A stretch of 64,000 nt of DNA from Bicyclus anynana. Its lineage: Eukaryota; Arthropoda; Insecta; Lepidoptera; Nymphalidae. The stretch covers positions 962,501 through 1,026,500 of the forward strand of contig NC_069086.1 of the NCBI RefSeq assembly GCF_947172395.1. Direction: 5' to 3'. Under the pieces are notes generated by a model. The model saw nothing but the letters and a program-made list of their open reading frames with translations. It did no database searches and was not told the origin of the DNA. Below are positions 21,840 to 32,844 of this stretch, in pieces (the stretch's first letter is position 1; each line of letters begins with the position of its first letter). The translations under genes and the position numbers were made by a program.

Positions 21840-22665
21840 GTTGTTGTTTTTAGTGTCACTTTGGTTTTCGCTGGTATACTTGTATTGGAGCTACGGTACG
21901 GTGTTACTGCAAAAAATACCCGAATGATAATGTACTGGCATCTACCGAAGTTTTTTTTAATGAAATTTACAACGAGTAGATATTATTTTTAATATTCGCC
22001 ACCTAGTTAAATTTAAAATATCAGCATGATTGCATTAGCGAATTAAAAATTCCATTCCCGTGTGTCCGAATAAACTCATACTCGGTACACGTAAGCAAAA
22101 AATATTCCAAATACGAACCAATATATGGATCTTCCGACGTTTAGAACAAGGTTCATTTTTCATCACGAGATATGAATAGTAATGGATGCAGAAAAAAAAG
22201 AAAAAGAAAAGGTAACCGATATTGAATCCAATGTTGAGCAGGACAAGGTTCGTTTTTCACCGACCGATATGAATAGTAATGGAATCGATGGTTTTATGAG
22301 ATGTGGGCAACCGGAGAAAGGAATAAATGAGATTTCATTTTGTGCTTTTAATTTTTTTTTGCCGACTATCCGCCGCCGTAGAAGTCGTAATTAAACCACA
22401 GGAAGAGGGGAGTTAAGTAGATACTCTTTGCCTCTTGTGGGGTTTATCAAGGTTTTATCATATCGAGGACAGCTTTAATAAGATCTCTGCCAGACCACAT
22501 GAGTAAATATGGCACAAAGGCAAAGCTAGAGAGACGTAGATACATATAATACACACAATTTACATACTTAGCCAGTTGTTTTCTGTGTATTTATTCGTCT
22601 TTAATATTTGGTTTTAATAATTTAATTATCAAACAAAATACCACGTTACTAGAAATGATGAATAA
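21840..22665. other. Unassigned DNA
   Basis: Contains a local duplication: CCGATAT/CCGACGT-type words with ATATGAATAGTAATGGA at about 22170 and 22267. The frame at 22182-22394 runs through it and is unrecognised. Confidence 0.4.
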
Positions 22666-22671
22666 AAATAG

Positions 22672-22840
22672 ACACCTTACGTTAAACATCATACAGAAGA
22701 AACTGAGTTTCTTTGGACACATGCCGATAGTTGTTCAGTTTTCGTTTTCAAGATTAATCTTAGAAGAAAAATTATTGGAAAGAGAGCACCCGAACGCCAA
22801 AAATTAAAATGGTTAGACAACTTAAAAGAGAGTTGACAAA
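22672..22840 (+). pseudogene. LINE endonuclease-RT fragment
   Basis: The frame reads HLTLNIIQKKLSFFGHM, then EEKLLEREHPNAKN, stop, and KWLDNLKES, stop. This resembles the KLxFFGHIxR...GKRxPGRQxxKWLDNIKE segment of LINE polymerases, heavily decayed. Confidence 0.55.
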
Positions 22841-22857
22841 ACTCAGCTGACTCTTAT

Positions 22858-23404
22858 AAAGCCGGATTTATATTTGTCTGATATCTCGTGTTGTGACGCA
22901 TCAGAACAGAATCGGTATCATACAGTGTTTATTAAACGCAAGCTTTTAGTAAAGCCTTAATATATTGTTAATGAGTATTTAAATGATAAAAAAGCTTGGT
23001 GTTAAACTGTATTATACGACTGTGCGCTTAGTTTTAAATAATTTTGTAAAATGGTGGTAAATAAAAAAATAAACTTCCGCTGAGTTTGTTGTGGGCTCTT
23101 CTCGGACCAAGGCGCGTTTGGAACCCTCGTAACTTTAATTTTAAGTTTTCGAATGATTATTATCACCATTATCTTAAGTTTAATATTATTACCTGACGTT
23201 TCGAAAGAGCTTGTAAACTAAACCTACTTGAATTAAATGAAATTGACTTTGATTTTGACTACATTTTGTAAGCGACACATCAGAAGCCATCACGACATGT
23301 CACAACACGTCATGAGAGTAAACTTTGCCATACAAAATGTATGATACCGATTCTGTTCTGATGCGTCACAACACGATACGTCAGACAAATATAAATCCGG
23401 CTAT
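22858..23404. mobile_element. TIR element (MITE) with about 65-bp inverted ends
   Basis: AGCCGGATTTATATTTGTCT on the left is the complement of the right end. The homology continues through GTGTTGTGACGCATCAGAAC and AGAATCGGTATCATACA, with a few differences. Length is about 547 bp. The interior holds a LINE 3' end (23085-23263), so the element was itself a target. No transposase. Confidence 0.75.
23085..23263 (+). repeat. LINE 3' UTR with (TTTTGA)-type tail, inside the MITE
   Basis: TGTTGTGGGCTCTTCTCGGA, CCAAGGCGCGT, GAACCCTCGTAACTTTAATT, then GCTTGTAAACTAAACCTACT and a TTGACTTTGATTTTGAC end. Its reverse complement counterpart is at 54998-55160. 5'-truncated, no coding part. Confidence 0.7.
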
Positions 23405-23409
23405 ACCCT

Positions 23410-24110
23410 TCAAATTCAAATTTTGAAGCCTGAAAATTGGAATTTAGTTTTATTGATACAGCTGGATAATTGTTAGGTTTTAGTTGTGGATATTTATCTC
23501 GTTTAAAATGTTTAAATATTGGATAGTTTGCCTTTGGGAGGCGCGGGAATCACTTCCGAAGCGTGTGTTAATGAACGTTGACCTATTTCATTAATTGGAT
23601 TGGTGGATACTATATTTCCCTCTCAAAAATAATAAGGATTTTTTTTATATTCATAGTCTGATATGATCGTTTCCATTAAAATAAACAACGAAAGACGGAG
23701 AACTGTTGATTATAAAATTTTATTATCTGTTTTTATTAAATACCAGTACTTTTACTTGTATAATATAGCTTTGTTGGGTTATATTTTAATATCTAATACT
23801 AATACTATAAATGTGATACTATCTTTAATATTACTATTTATCATATGAAGACTGCGCTTGTTTTAATAAACGGCTTAATTGCTGCAATTATTATAAATAA
23901 AATCGAACTTTCTGTAAACCGAGTCATGATTATACAATACGCACCCTAAAAAAAATCTGTTTAGTCGCTGATCCAATAGCCAAGAAGCTTCTTAATAATG
24001 TGGTTGCAGTTTTTCGCTGTCCGTTCATTGATTAAAAAGAACTTTTACCGGAACAACAATGATTGACATTACTTTCTTAATATTGAGTTTTATACCTTTT
24101 AAGAACATTG
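23410..24110. other. Unassigned AT-rich DNA
   Basis: No gene or named repeat. The frame at 23663-23848 is composed of AT-rich codons and is not recognised. Confidence 0.4.
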
Positions 24111-24117
24111 ATATCGT

Positions 24118-24422
24118 CGTAGTCGTCATCAACCCATATTAGGCTCACTGCTGAGCTCGAGTCTCCTCTCAGGATGAGAGGGGTTAGGCCAATAGTCCAC
24201 CATGACCCAATGCGGATTGGCAGACTTCACACACGCAGAGAATTAAGATAATTCTCTGGTATGCAGGTTTCCTCACGATGTTTTCCTTCACCGATTGAGA
24301 CACGTAATATTTAATTTCTTAAAATGCACACAACTGAAAAGTTGGAGGTGCATGCCCCAGACCGGATTTGAACTCACACCCTCCGGAATCGGAGGCAGAG
24401 GTCACTGGGCTATCACGGCTCT
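24118..24422 (-). repeat. SINE-A, full length
   Basis: Minus-strand copy from GTCATCAACCCATATTAGGC to the head, where the complement of the A box (GATAGCCCAGTG) and the B box (GAGTTCAAATCC) can be read. Well conserved, with a few small deletions. Confidence 0.85.
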
Positions 24423-24429
24423 TACATTA

Positions 24430-24842
24430 CGTTATTCATTACATTGATATATTATTTTGTTTTTATTAAAACTGTTAAAAAATGAGAGATACCAACCAAT
24501 AATAACTTTTCTGTTTCCTGTAAATAGCTCTTTGTATTTCGTATCAACAAATGCAACTCAAAATAAGTTGTGATTTTCTTGCGGCGAGTTACAGAAGTGC
24601 TTTATTGAATCAAATGTGTCTCGCGGGAAATCTACGTTATTCGTTTGTGTACTGTAGCTTGTATTAGTGGCTTGCTTCGATACAATATTGACAATAAGCT
24701 GGCAAAGGTCTAAATATAGCTTTAGAGGTTGACTATTTTTAGAATGAAGTTCGACAGCGAGCATATTTCTTTCGGTATGGAAAAACACTTTAGTGGTAGG
24801 GTTACAACTTCTCTTTTTTTTTTGAAAACTTTTATGCATAGT
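24430..24842. other. Unassigned DNA with an unrecognised 93-aa frame
   Basis: A minus-strand frame (24558-24839) has no low-complexity bias but no motif I recognise, no good initiation context and no splice-supported neighbours. I would not call it a gene. Confidence 0.3.
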
Positions 24843-24844
24843 AG

Positions 24845-25165
24845 AAAGCTTTTTTTTATTCTTTACAAGTTAGCCCTTGACTACAATCTCACCTGATGGT
24901 AAGTGATGATGCAGTCTAAGATAGAAACGGGCTAACTAGTTAGGAGAAGGATGAAAATCCACACCCCTTTTCGGTTTCTACACGACATCGCACCGGAACG
25001 CTAAATCGCTATACGAGCGATACGTATTTGTCGGTAGGGTGGTAACTAGCCACGGCCGAAGCCAATCAACCAATTAAGAAAATCTTAATCGGCCCAGCCG
25101 GGGATCGAAGCCAGGACCTCCGTTTTGTAAATCCACCGCGCATACCACTGCGCCACGGAGGCCGT
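24845..25165 (-). repeat. SINE-B, full length
   Basis: Minus-strand copy. A T-run (the A tail) is followed by TTACAAGTTAGCCCTTGACT and CTACACGACATCGCACCGGA. The head reads in complement GGCCTCCGTGGCGCAGTGGT (A box) and GGCTTCGATCCC (B box). TRGYNNARNGG and GGTTCGA-type boxes indicate a tRNA-derived, RNA polymerase III-transcribed SINE. Confidence 0.85.
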
Positions 25166-25255
25166 CAAAATTTTATACATAGGAGAAAGCTTAATAAGTT
25201 TCATATAAGCTTAATATAAGTTTAATAAGTAACTACTCCGTACAATGAAATACTA

Positions 25256-25513
25256 TTATAGCAATGATTTCCTACATAATGTTATATTACAGAAGTCAGC
25301 AGATGGACGCTCTCTGTTGGTTGGACATAGGCTTGCAAGGAGTTTGGCGGTTAGATGGAGACTTTTACAATCTCTTATCTTAATATGTTTCAGTTGGCTA
25401 ATAGTTACTCTTGGTCCACTCCTCAATATTCCTTCCATTTCCATCGCTGTCGACCTGGTGCAAGTTTTCCGGGCTTGCCTTATAACAGCCTGGAAAACTA
25501 GTAGAGGGTCCAT
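25256..25513 (-). other. Unrecognised overlapping open frames
   Basis: Frames of 85 aa (-) and 116 aa (+, 25245-25595) overlap almost completely. Neither has a domain I know, and the plus frame runs into the MITE at 25517. Probably not genes. Confidence 0.25.
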
Positions 25514-25516
25514 TTT

Positions 25517-25743
25517 TAACCTACTTCAAAAAAAGAAGGTGGTTCTTAACTCGACGAGTATGTTTTTTAAAGTTTGTTACCTCATAATTTTGTAATTTAT
25601 TTACCAAATATGAAAATTATTTTGTTTTGTTTGAAAGAGTACTTATACTTCCAGATTGATCCCATTTAATTTTCATGAAAATCGGTTTAGTAATCGTGTT
25701 AAAATCAAATTAACTGAAATACGTCATTGAAGTCGGTTGGTTC
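25517..25743. mobile_element. MITE-like element with short TIRs
   Basis: The ends AACCTACTTCAA (25519-25530) and TTGAAGTCGGTT (about 25727-25738) are inverted copies with one mismatch. The interior words TTTGTTACCTCATAA and TTTTCATGAAAATCGGTTTA are typical of an abundant lepidopteran ACCGACTTCAA repeat. No target duplication was verified. Confidence 0.5.
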
Positions 25744-25749
25744 CATTTA

Positions 25750-26420
25750 TAACACGATTATTATTAGCTTCACTTGTAACTATGTATGTAAGAAAATCTT
25801 AATTTGACACATTTCCCCGTCTTCGATTAGGATAAAATTTTCTGTTGACAATACATGACTAGCTAAGAAACGTCATTACAAATCCAATATAGCGGCCTCC
25901 CCAACATGGCGGACTGGCTATTTGAAATCCACCCCCATGATATGGATATCAAATGAAAGAGTTTGCTGTCAGGAAAACGAAAAAAAATATCACGTGACCT
26001 AAATCCGATTATAATTTTTAGTGCGTGCTAAACGCTTGCTTTTTAGTTACTTAAACAATTTTTAAGTTCTTATGTTAAAAAAAATTATTTATATGTCCCA
26101 AAAATGCAGATTTTTATGATTAAAATTTGGATTTGTTCTACTTCTCTTATTTGTAACTAGATTCAAACTCCAAAGCAGTAATTTAACAATCGCGTGCCGG
26201 CGTCACGTAATGTCTGTTTTAATTTTAAAATTGTCGCGTGCCGCAACATTATTACGAATGAGTGCTTTGTTATCCGCCCCTTTGATTTGAAACTGTGTAA
26301 AATTACACATGGAATTCGCAGTTCAAACTCTCTTTGTAATTATACTGTTTGTTTTATTTAATTGTATGTTTTTGTGTGGGGATGACGTCATGAACATGTA
26401 TTTAGATAAAAATATATTTT
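25750..26420. other. Unassigned DNA
   Basis: Contains a local duplication of AATTTTAAAATTGTCGCGTG-like words near 26190 and 26225. No gene is supported; the frame at 26309-26509 enters the SINE-D copy. Confidence 0.35.
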
Positions 26421-26424
26421 TTCT

Positions 26425-26570
26425 GATTATGACCAATATAACCATTCCGCTCCAACTAATCGGGAAAGACTGTATCAGGAGTGGGTACGATATTAGACCA
26501 ACAGGGTAGGGATCGAACTACCACCCCTCGGTGATGAATCCGACCGCTCTAACCGTTGAGCTGTTGTATC
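26425..26570 (-). repeat. SINE-D copy
   Basis: In complement it reads ACAACAGCTCAACGGTTAGA, GCGGTCGGATTCATC, a B box TAGTTCGATCCC, then CCACTCCTGATACAGTCTTT and TTAGTTGGAGCGGAATGG. The head still looks tRNA-like. The copy at 54817 is closely related and in the same orientation. Confidence 0.65.
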
Positions 26571-27171
26571 TATATTTAAATTCTTAAAATTATTCTTTAT
26601 GTTTCGACTCCGTGAAAATCCTTGCATTTCATGTTAGGTGTACTACACGTATAAACCTTGATCACACTATATAATGTTAAAAACCGCGTTCAATTTTGTT
26701 GCGTATATTTTAAAATATTTAAGCGTACATACACGGGAAGCGACTTTGCATCTGAGTGGAAACATAACTTGATCTGTTTAATTGGTCTATTTAGTTTATT
26801 ATTACTATAGACTTAGCATACTTGCAGATAAGTATGATTTAGATTGATGGTCAAAGGACAATGGATTGTAGAACAGCTAGCGTGTCATACTTATAATAGG
26901 GTTCTACTCTACTTTATACTATAATGATAGTTGAAATCATTATTATCACACGTTAATAAAATTGAGCGATGCCAACGGCCATAACACAACCTCTGAGACA
27001 TGTGGCGCTAGCACCACTAACTTCCCAATTCCGGGCTGAGAAATTTCCTTATAAATTTCTTAGAAATAAAAGTATTACGTAACCTAACCCAGGAATGCGT
27101 GATCCGAATCCAGAGCTGTTTGCCTTACCACTGGTCTGACGGGGCAGTTTCGCAATTTCAAAGCGCAGTTT

Positions 27172-27643
27172 TTTTTTATATTTTACAAGTAAGACCTTAA
27201 CTACAATCTCACCTATAAATAACTAGCTGACGCCGCGCGATGTCACCCGCGTGGTTCCCGTTCCCGTAAGAATACGGGGATAATATATAGCCTATAGCCC
27301 ACCTCGATAAATGGGCAATCTAACGGTGAAAGATTTTTTCAAATCGGACCAATAGTTCCTGAGATTAGCGCGTTCAATCAAACAAACAATCACACTCTTC
27401 AGTTTTATAATAGTATAGTATAATATAAATAGATTACCTAAGATGATAGCAGGGTAACTTGTTTGATATGGAGGAGGATGAAAATTCACACCCCTATCTG
27501 TGTCTACACGACATCGTACCGGAATATAATATATCGCTTGGTGGTATTCTTTGCCGGTAACTAGCCATGGCCGAAGCCAGCCAGACCTGAACCAATCAGA
27601 TGACCTCAAACTACCGCGCACTGCGCTACGGAAGCCGGCAGTT
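27172..27643 (-). repeat. SINE-B copy split by a Helitron
   Basis: Tail-side sequence (T-run, TTTTACAAGTAAGACCTTAA, CTACAATCTCACCTA) precedes 27223, and the rest resumes at about 27432 (GATAGCAGGGTAACTTG, CTACACGACATCGTACCGGA, a degraded head with CACTGCGCTACGGAAGCC). The intervening DNA is the Helitron 27223-27420. Confidence 0.75.
27223..27420 (-). mobile_element. Short Helitron nested in SINE-B
   Basis: In complement the 3' end reads ATCGCGCGGCGTCAGCTAG. The body includes AACTATTGGTCCGATTTGAA and GTATTCTTACGGGAACGGG, and the start is close to TACTATACTATTATAAAACT. It is the same subfamily as 57576 and 63411. Confidence 0.75.
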
Positions 27644-27649
27644 GAATAT

Positions 27650-28100
27650 TCAAATACAAAACTTACAGGACCAGCGCGAACAATACAAACTGAATCAGTA
27701 CATACTTCTAACTCAAGAACCAATTGGGCAGACAGTTTGAAGTATATTAAGCTATCTTATCCTTACCCGTTCGACTGTTAAACAGGGTTGGACGTCTGAG
27801 ATGGATTGATGACCTGTCTGATTCAGACTCGAGATGAATTCGCGCCAGTTTTGTTTTGAGGCGTGCCATTGTTGGACGGAGATATGAAAGATCGAGGATA
27901 CAATCTTTATTCTATTTTATAACTTTGTGTAAGAAGATGGAGGAGGCCTTTACAATTTCAGGGGTCATATTTAAAACGTAGTATGTTATTTTATTAATAT
28001 TACTAAAAGAAGTAAAAATAAATACTAATAACCTATTAACAACATTTGAAATGTAATTTAGAAATGTAAATGTGGAATAAAATTAAAAGTTAAATATTCA
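27650..28100. other. Unassigned DNA
   Basis: A weak GGACGTCTGAGATGGATTGA stretch at 27789-27808 could be a LINE remnant (RLRWID), but it is too short to call. Confidence 0.3.
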
Positions 28101-28107
28101 TTTATTA

Positions 28108-28175
28108 CTAGCGGAAGCCCACGACATCGTCCGCGTGGATTTCAACTTTTCACAAATCCCGCGGGAACCATGGAT
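28108..28175 (-). repeat. Helitron 3' end fragment
   Basis: CTAG then CGGAAGCCCACGACATCGTC and CACAAATCCCGCGGGAACCA: the hairpin end of a minus-strand Helitron, cut off after 68 bp. Confidence 0.65.
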
Positions 28176-28179
28176 GTTA

Positions 28180-28560
28180 TTATACATATAAACCATCCTC
28201 TTTAATCACTCTATCTATTAAAAAAATTAAATTGAAAAATGAAACAACCAAAATTTCATTTGACATAAAGAATAAAAGCAGATCGCTTTAAGCTGTTTTC
28301 GCATCGTGATTGGTCAATTCAAATAATAAAGAACCAAAACACTCGACCCTGTTATTTTTGCAGAAACGAAAAATAACAAGTCAGCCTCGTTCATTTTAAT
28401 CTTTTCACACTGTCGAGCGTGAATGAAACATTTCAGGAGTAGAAATAAAGAACGAATATTAAATATCAAATTGTCAACACTACGGCATAACCTAATAATT
28501 ATAATTGTATTCTTTTTATCTTTATTTTAAAGCTTTGGTTACACTATCGAGTCCTAAAGA
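28180..28560. other. Unassigned DNA
   Basis: Nothing recognisable. Confidence 0.35.
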
Positions 28561-28570
28561 GCATTTTCAT

Positions 28571-28610
28571 ACCTGTATTGATGCAGGTGGTAATATTCAC
28601 CAATACAGGT
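28571..28610. repeat. 10-bp inverted repeat
   Basis: ACCTGTATTG and CAATACAGGT flank a 20-base loop that itself contains GCAGGTGG. Small, and possibly chance. Confidence 0.5.
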
Positions 28611-28619
28611 GTGCACGAG

Positions 28620-29815
28620 TTGGTACATAATTACGAGTAACTATGTATTTAGTTAGTGTATTTATTTGTTAGTATTTTGTTCATGCTCATCTTTAAATTA
28701 CTGACGTATGTCTATTGCTTGACACAAGTTTCATGTATATAACGGAGAATGACTAAATTCCTCTTCTGATTATCAAAGGAAGACTAAATCTCGTATCCCA
28801 TGTATTAATATCGAATACTGCGCACTGCTATGCTATCGTAGTATGCCTCGACTAGGTTCACCGATATACGCCAGGGATGACAAAATACACAAAGCAACAC
28901 TATCAATCAATACCGTTGACTTACTTCTTCATGTCTATCCTCTAATATTGATCAAGTATAGTGCTGATACTATTAGATGTAAACCAGGATTAACTATCGT
29001 ATAGCAAGGTGGCAAACACAAGCAAAATCACGACATTGTAACCTCTAGTAGCAGGGTTAAAGACATCTTTTATGGTAAACCAATACTCCCCATTCTCCAC
29101 TTGTGTTGTTGGCTCCCAGCTAATTAACTTACAATGCAATGGCCTCACTATACGGATAACTGACTCACCCAATTCTCTCTTACTTAACTTACTACATCCA
29201 GCTTAAGCGTTAAACCACGTTCAACTAAATAAAATTGAGAGCTATGCACACTCTGTCCGAGATCGTCAACTGACATATGTCCACAGACGAACAACAGACA
29301 GATAAACGACACTTTGACGTTTCTAACAAATATCGCTATCAACTTACTTACTCTAATTAATGTAAGATAGCGCTATATTTATCTAACTCTCCAACATAGA
29401 TAATAAACTAAAAGAACAACTTTTATTAACCATTAAGCTTTTGCAACTAAAATGTTACAAATCTACCAATCATAATTAAAGTCAAGGCACAGGTAATTCT
29501 TGTTACGAGTAAGACGTAGTGCTGCAAATTATTATACCGTATACAGTGGACTCGATTCAATTACCTAATCTGCCTAAATCCAACGACATGGTCAAGCAAT
29601 TGAAATGTATGATAGGATATCGTACCTATTTCAATGGATTTGGTACCTTGTTACCTGGTGGACAAGATTACTAATTGATTGAACTGTAATTACAACATTT
29701 GTGACATCAGCTATATTGTGATCTGTAGTAAAGCCTTGCTGACATTAAACAAGGTCTACCTGCTACTGAGAATGTTCATTGTCTACATACAACCTCATAT
29801 TATTATGTAAGCCAC
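28620..29815. other. Unassigned DNA, 1.2 kb
   Basis: No SINE, LINE, Helitron or coding signal was seen. The frame at 28990-29172 is unrecognised. This is one of the longer stretches with no transposon signature. Confidence 0.4.
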
Positions 29816-29817
29816 TT

Positions 29818-29965
29818 TAACTGCCTCGTTAGCGCAGTGGTTAGGCGATGTGGTTTTAAAAGACGAGAATCCTCGATTCTCCTCGAGTCTTGGGTCGGGC
29901 TATGAGATACTGACCTTTTCTTTCTTCTTAGAAGTATTCAGTATCCAAAATAGTAGGTATTAAAT
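29818..29965 (+). repeat. SINE-C copy with good A box
   Basis: The head reads GCCTCGTTAGCGCAGTGGTT, matching the A-box consensus. It is followed by CGAGTCTTGGGTCGGGCTAT and GAGATACTGACCTTTTCTTT. A GATTCTCCTCGA duplication sits where the B box would be. Confidence 0.6.
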
Positions 29966-29967
29966 AC

Positions 29968-30270
29968 TGAGGTGGCGCAGTGGTATGCGCGGTGGATTTA
30001 CAAGAGGAGGTCCTGGATTGAGGTTTTTTTAATTGGTCCAGGTCTGGCTGGTGGGAGGCTTCGGCCGTGGCTAGTTACCACCCTACCGACAAAGACGTAC
30101 CGCCAAGCGATTTAGCGTTCTGGTACGATGTCGTGTAGAAACCGAGAGAGTGTGGATTTCATCCTACTCCTAACAAGTTAGCCCGCTTCCAACTAAGATT
30201 GCATCATCACTTACCATCAGGTGAGATTGTAGTCAAGGGCTAACTTGTATAGAATAAAAAAAATATGGTC
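29968..30270 (+). repeat. SINE-B, near full length
   Basis: Begins CTGAGGTGGCGCAGTGGTAT and contains TAGTTACCACCCTACCGACA and TGTCGTGTAGAAACCGA. It ends AGTCAAGGGCTAACTTGTAT plus an A-rich tail. The B box region is partly deleted. It lies directly behind a SINE-C copy. Confidence 0.85.
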
Positions 30271-30279
30271 TTCTCTACA

Positions 30280-30730
30280 AATTAATAACTCTAATTAAAA
30301 ACAATTTAAAGTTAAAAAACTAATCGAGAAAAAGTCCACAATACATTTAACACAGCGAAATTAGCTATAATACATTTTCTCCGCTTTTGTTTAAATTATT
30401 TTCGAATTAGTCTGTAAAAAGTCCTGAAACATTAATTCCAACGCGATAACTCTGCAACAATAAACCAGGGCCGTATAAAATGAAGGCAGGAAGCGGAAGG
30501 CATAAGTATTCGTGTATTGGGAAATAAAATTCCGCGGAATTCGGCTGCTTTGCGAATTGCGATATCCGCAAAGCATTTATAATGCACGTGTCTACGGGGG
30601 AATCTAGCTATGTGATCGGCTCACGTGCATAAGCTTAGCGGAATTATAATCGACACATATAAATTAAATTTAATTGTGTCTGTCTTTGACTTCAAAGTAA
30701 ATGTGTCTGTGTCTTTCTCAAGTACTTTTA
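30280..30730. other. Unassigned DNA
   Basis: No features beyond short AT-rich runs. Confidence 0.35.
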
Positions 30731-30734
30731 ATTC

Positions 30735-31028
30735 GTTATCAACCCATATTCGGTTCACTGCTGAGCTCGAGTCTCCTCTCAGAATGAGAGGAGTTAGGTC
30801 AATAGTCCACCACGCTGGCCCAATGCGGATTGGCGGACCTTACACACGCAGAGAACTAAGAAAATTCTCTGGTATGCAGGTTTCCTCACGATGTTTTCCT
30901 TCACTAAGAAAATTCTCTGGTATGCAGGTTTCCTCACGATGTATTCCTTCACTAAGACAATTCTCTGGTATGCAGGTTTGATGTTTTCCTTCGCCGTTTG
31001 AGACACGTGATATTTAATTTCTTAAAAT
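30735..31028 (-). repeat. SINE-A with internal triplication
   Basis: A normal minus-strand SINE-A tail half is followed by three consecutive copies of a unit of about 50 bp: AAGAAAATTCTCTGGTATGC, AGGTTTCCTCACGATG and TTCCTTCACT. The third copy is shortened. The element stops at CTTAAAATG, so the tRNA-like head is missing. The two opposing frames here are shadows. Confidence 0.85.
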
Positions 31029-31034
31029 GGACAA

Positions 31035-31390
31035 TGGAATACTGGAGTCGGACTCGCCCATGAAGGGTTCCGTAGCAGCAAGTAACATAAACTTCTTGCT
31101 CATTAAGAAAATAAATAAATCATATCAAATATAAATTTTGTTCAAAATTAAGTAGGTACTATTAACTGACCTGAAAGGCATATTTTGATATTTAAATACA
31201 TTTAAATATGTATTTGAATTTCAAATATTTTCAGTTTGGATGTAAATCACAATATTCATTTACATCCAATAAAATTCATAACTTGACCTTCGATTTAGTT
31301 TTGTGAATTAAAAGCTCAATTAGGTATAGAGAAGGCTTTATTTACACAATAAACATATAAAAAATGTTTATTGTAAATATTAAAACTTCT
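31035..31390. other. Unassigned DNA
   Basis: Contains a 14-bp inverted pair, GGATGTAAATCACA and TTTACATCC, near 31238-31268. No gene. Confidence 0.35.
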
Positions 31391-31393
31391 GCT

Positions 31394-31408
31394 GCATTAC
31401 TATTTATT
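31394..31408. repeat. Target-site duplication, left copy (15 bp)
   Basis: GCATTACTATTTATT is identical to 31846-31860. Together they flank the R1-like LINE insertion. Confidence 0.9.
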
Positions 31409-31845
31409 TATTTTTTTTTTTTTTTTTGTCGGGGAGGAAAAAAATCCCTTCGGACTTCTGCCGGCTAGTCGGCAGGGCATGTCCGACTTGCACGGACTAA
31501 AAATAACCTCCCCTGTGCTCCGTGGTCAGCGCGGAACCGCTTGGCATTACTTCACGCTGACCTTCCTGATATATTTAGCTCTCTCGTTTTTCTTCTCTTT
31601 CTTTTTCTTCTCTTCTTTTCATCGTGGCTCGGAGCATATGAGCGTACTTTTGCCACTCTTCATCGCTCGACAGCATACGAGTTATAAGGTTTGCTGCGTT
31701 TACCCCGTCGCTTGTTCCGTCGGCCGCAGCTCTCAGGTCTGTGCAACCTGAGCATTCGAATAGTGCATGCCTCGGGGTATCTACCTCGTCGCAGAAGTAG
31801 CATGACTCGTCGTGCGCCTTTCCAATGGCGAAGAGGTACCTCTTC
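31409..31845 (-). mobile_element. 5'-truncated R1-clade LINE insertion
   Basis: On the minus strand it starts inside ORF2, continues through the stop at 31575, a GC-rich 3' UTR with the palindromic GCCGGCTAGTCGGC, and a poly(A) tail (T-run to about 31427 on the plus strand). Perfect 15-bp direct repeats flank it. 5' truncation, poly(A) and target duplication are the signature of target-primed reverse transcription. Confidence 0.85.
31575..31844 (-). pseudogene. R1-like ORF2 C-terminus (89 aa)
   Basis: The frame reads KRYLFAIGKAHDESCYFC, then DEVDTPRHALFEC, an acidic and hydrophobic segment (NAANLITRMLSSDEEWQKYA), and a basic E/K/R-rich end. CX2CX7HX4C (residues 15-31) is the zinc-finger-like motif at the end of R1/TRAS/SART-type ORF2 proteins. 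The frame is intact from the truncation to the stop, consistent with a young copy, but RT and endonuclease are absent. Confidence 0.8.
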
Positions 31846-31860
31846 GCATTACTATTTATT
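31846..31860. repeat. Target-site duplication, right copy (15 bp)
   Basis: Identical to 31394-31408. Confidence 0.9.
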
Positions 31861-31864
31861 ACCT

Positions 31865-32525
31865 TAGCCTATTATCAAATTAGATTATTAGTTCAGGATA
31901 GTCCGAGTAGATAAATTCACTTTGAAGGATATCCAATGATTACTTGAAACAATTTTATAAAACATCGTTGAGGATATCAGGATAGTTAGTCTGATTTTTC
32001 CTTTCATAAAATCTTGATGAAACAAAATAAAACATATATTGCTACAGATTTTTCTTACATGTGAAATGTGCATGAAAATTGGATAAGTAGTAAATTTGTG
32101 TAAACAGACATGAGACAATAGAGAGAGAGTAGAATTCCAAAATTTCTTTTTGCCTGCAAATCAGAAAACAACGGGTGAAAATGAATTTGCCGAAAATGCA
32201 AAACTATCAGTTACTTTAAATAATAACTTTGCTCGCTTTGCCTAAAGAATATAACCGCACCTTTAATGTTCATAACACAGAAAAGTGTTCAAAAGCAATT
32301 TCCTATAGACAAAGTTACCTTACATTCAGATATTTCAACGAATGTGTGCAATTTTTTGCCAGCCAGCGATTTATTTAATGCAAAAAGTTTAGCTCCAATT
32401 CGATATGGAAATTGGTTCTATTTTCTGAAAATTATTCTGAATTTGAAATTTATGATTGATGAAAACAAATTCATGAATTCAAAAATTTAAAACACTTTGA
32501 ATTCGGGTTTTCATTTTGTATTTTG
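31865..32525. other. Unassigned DNA
   Basis: No gene or repeat. Frames at 31888-32118 (-) and 32266-32490 (+) are AT-rich and unrecognised. Confidence 0.4.
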
Positions 32526-32529
32526 GAAT

Positions 32530-32841
32530 TTCATCATCATCATCATTATCAACCCATATTCGGCTCACTGCTGAGTTCAAGTCTCAGAATGAGAGGGGTC
32601 AGGCCACCACGCTGGACCAATCTGGATTGGCAGACTTCACACAAGCAGAGAATTCAGAAAATTCTTTGGTATGCAGATTTCCTCACGATTCTTTTTCTTC
32701 ACCGTTAGAGACACGTGATATTTAATTTCTTAAAATGCACACAATTGAAAATTTGAAGATGCATGCCCTAGACCGGATTAAAACCCACACCCTCCGGAAT
32801 CGGAGTTAGAGGTCATATCCACTGGGCTATCACGGTTCTTC
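32530..32841 (-). repeat. SINE-A, full length
   Basis: Minus-strand copy beginning with TCATCATCATCATCATTATC (the tail) and ending at the complement of AGAACCGTGATAGCCCAGTG. The TCTCCTCTC word is shortened and the B box is diverged (GGTTTTAATCC). Confidence 0.85.
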
Positions 32842-32844
32842 TAA

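Noticed and set aside
24558..24839. Small host gene (93 aa)
   Set aside because: No recognisable motif, no start context and no neighbour; it could be chance in AT-rich DNA.
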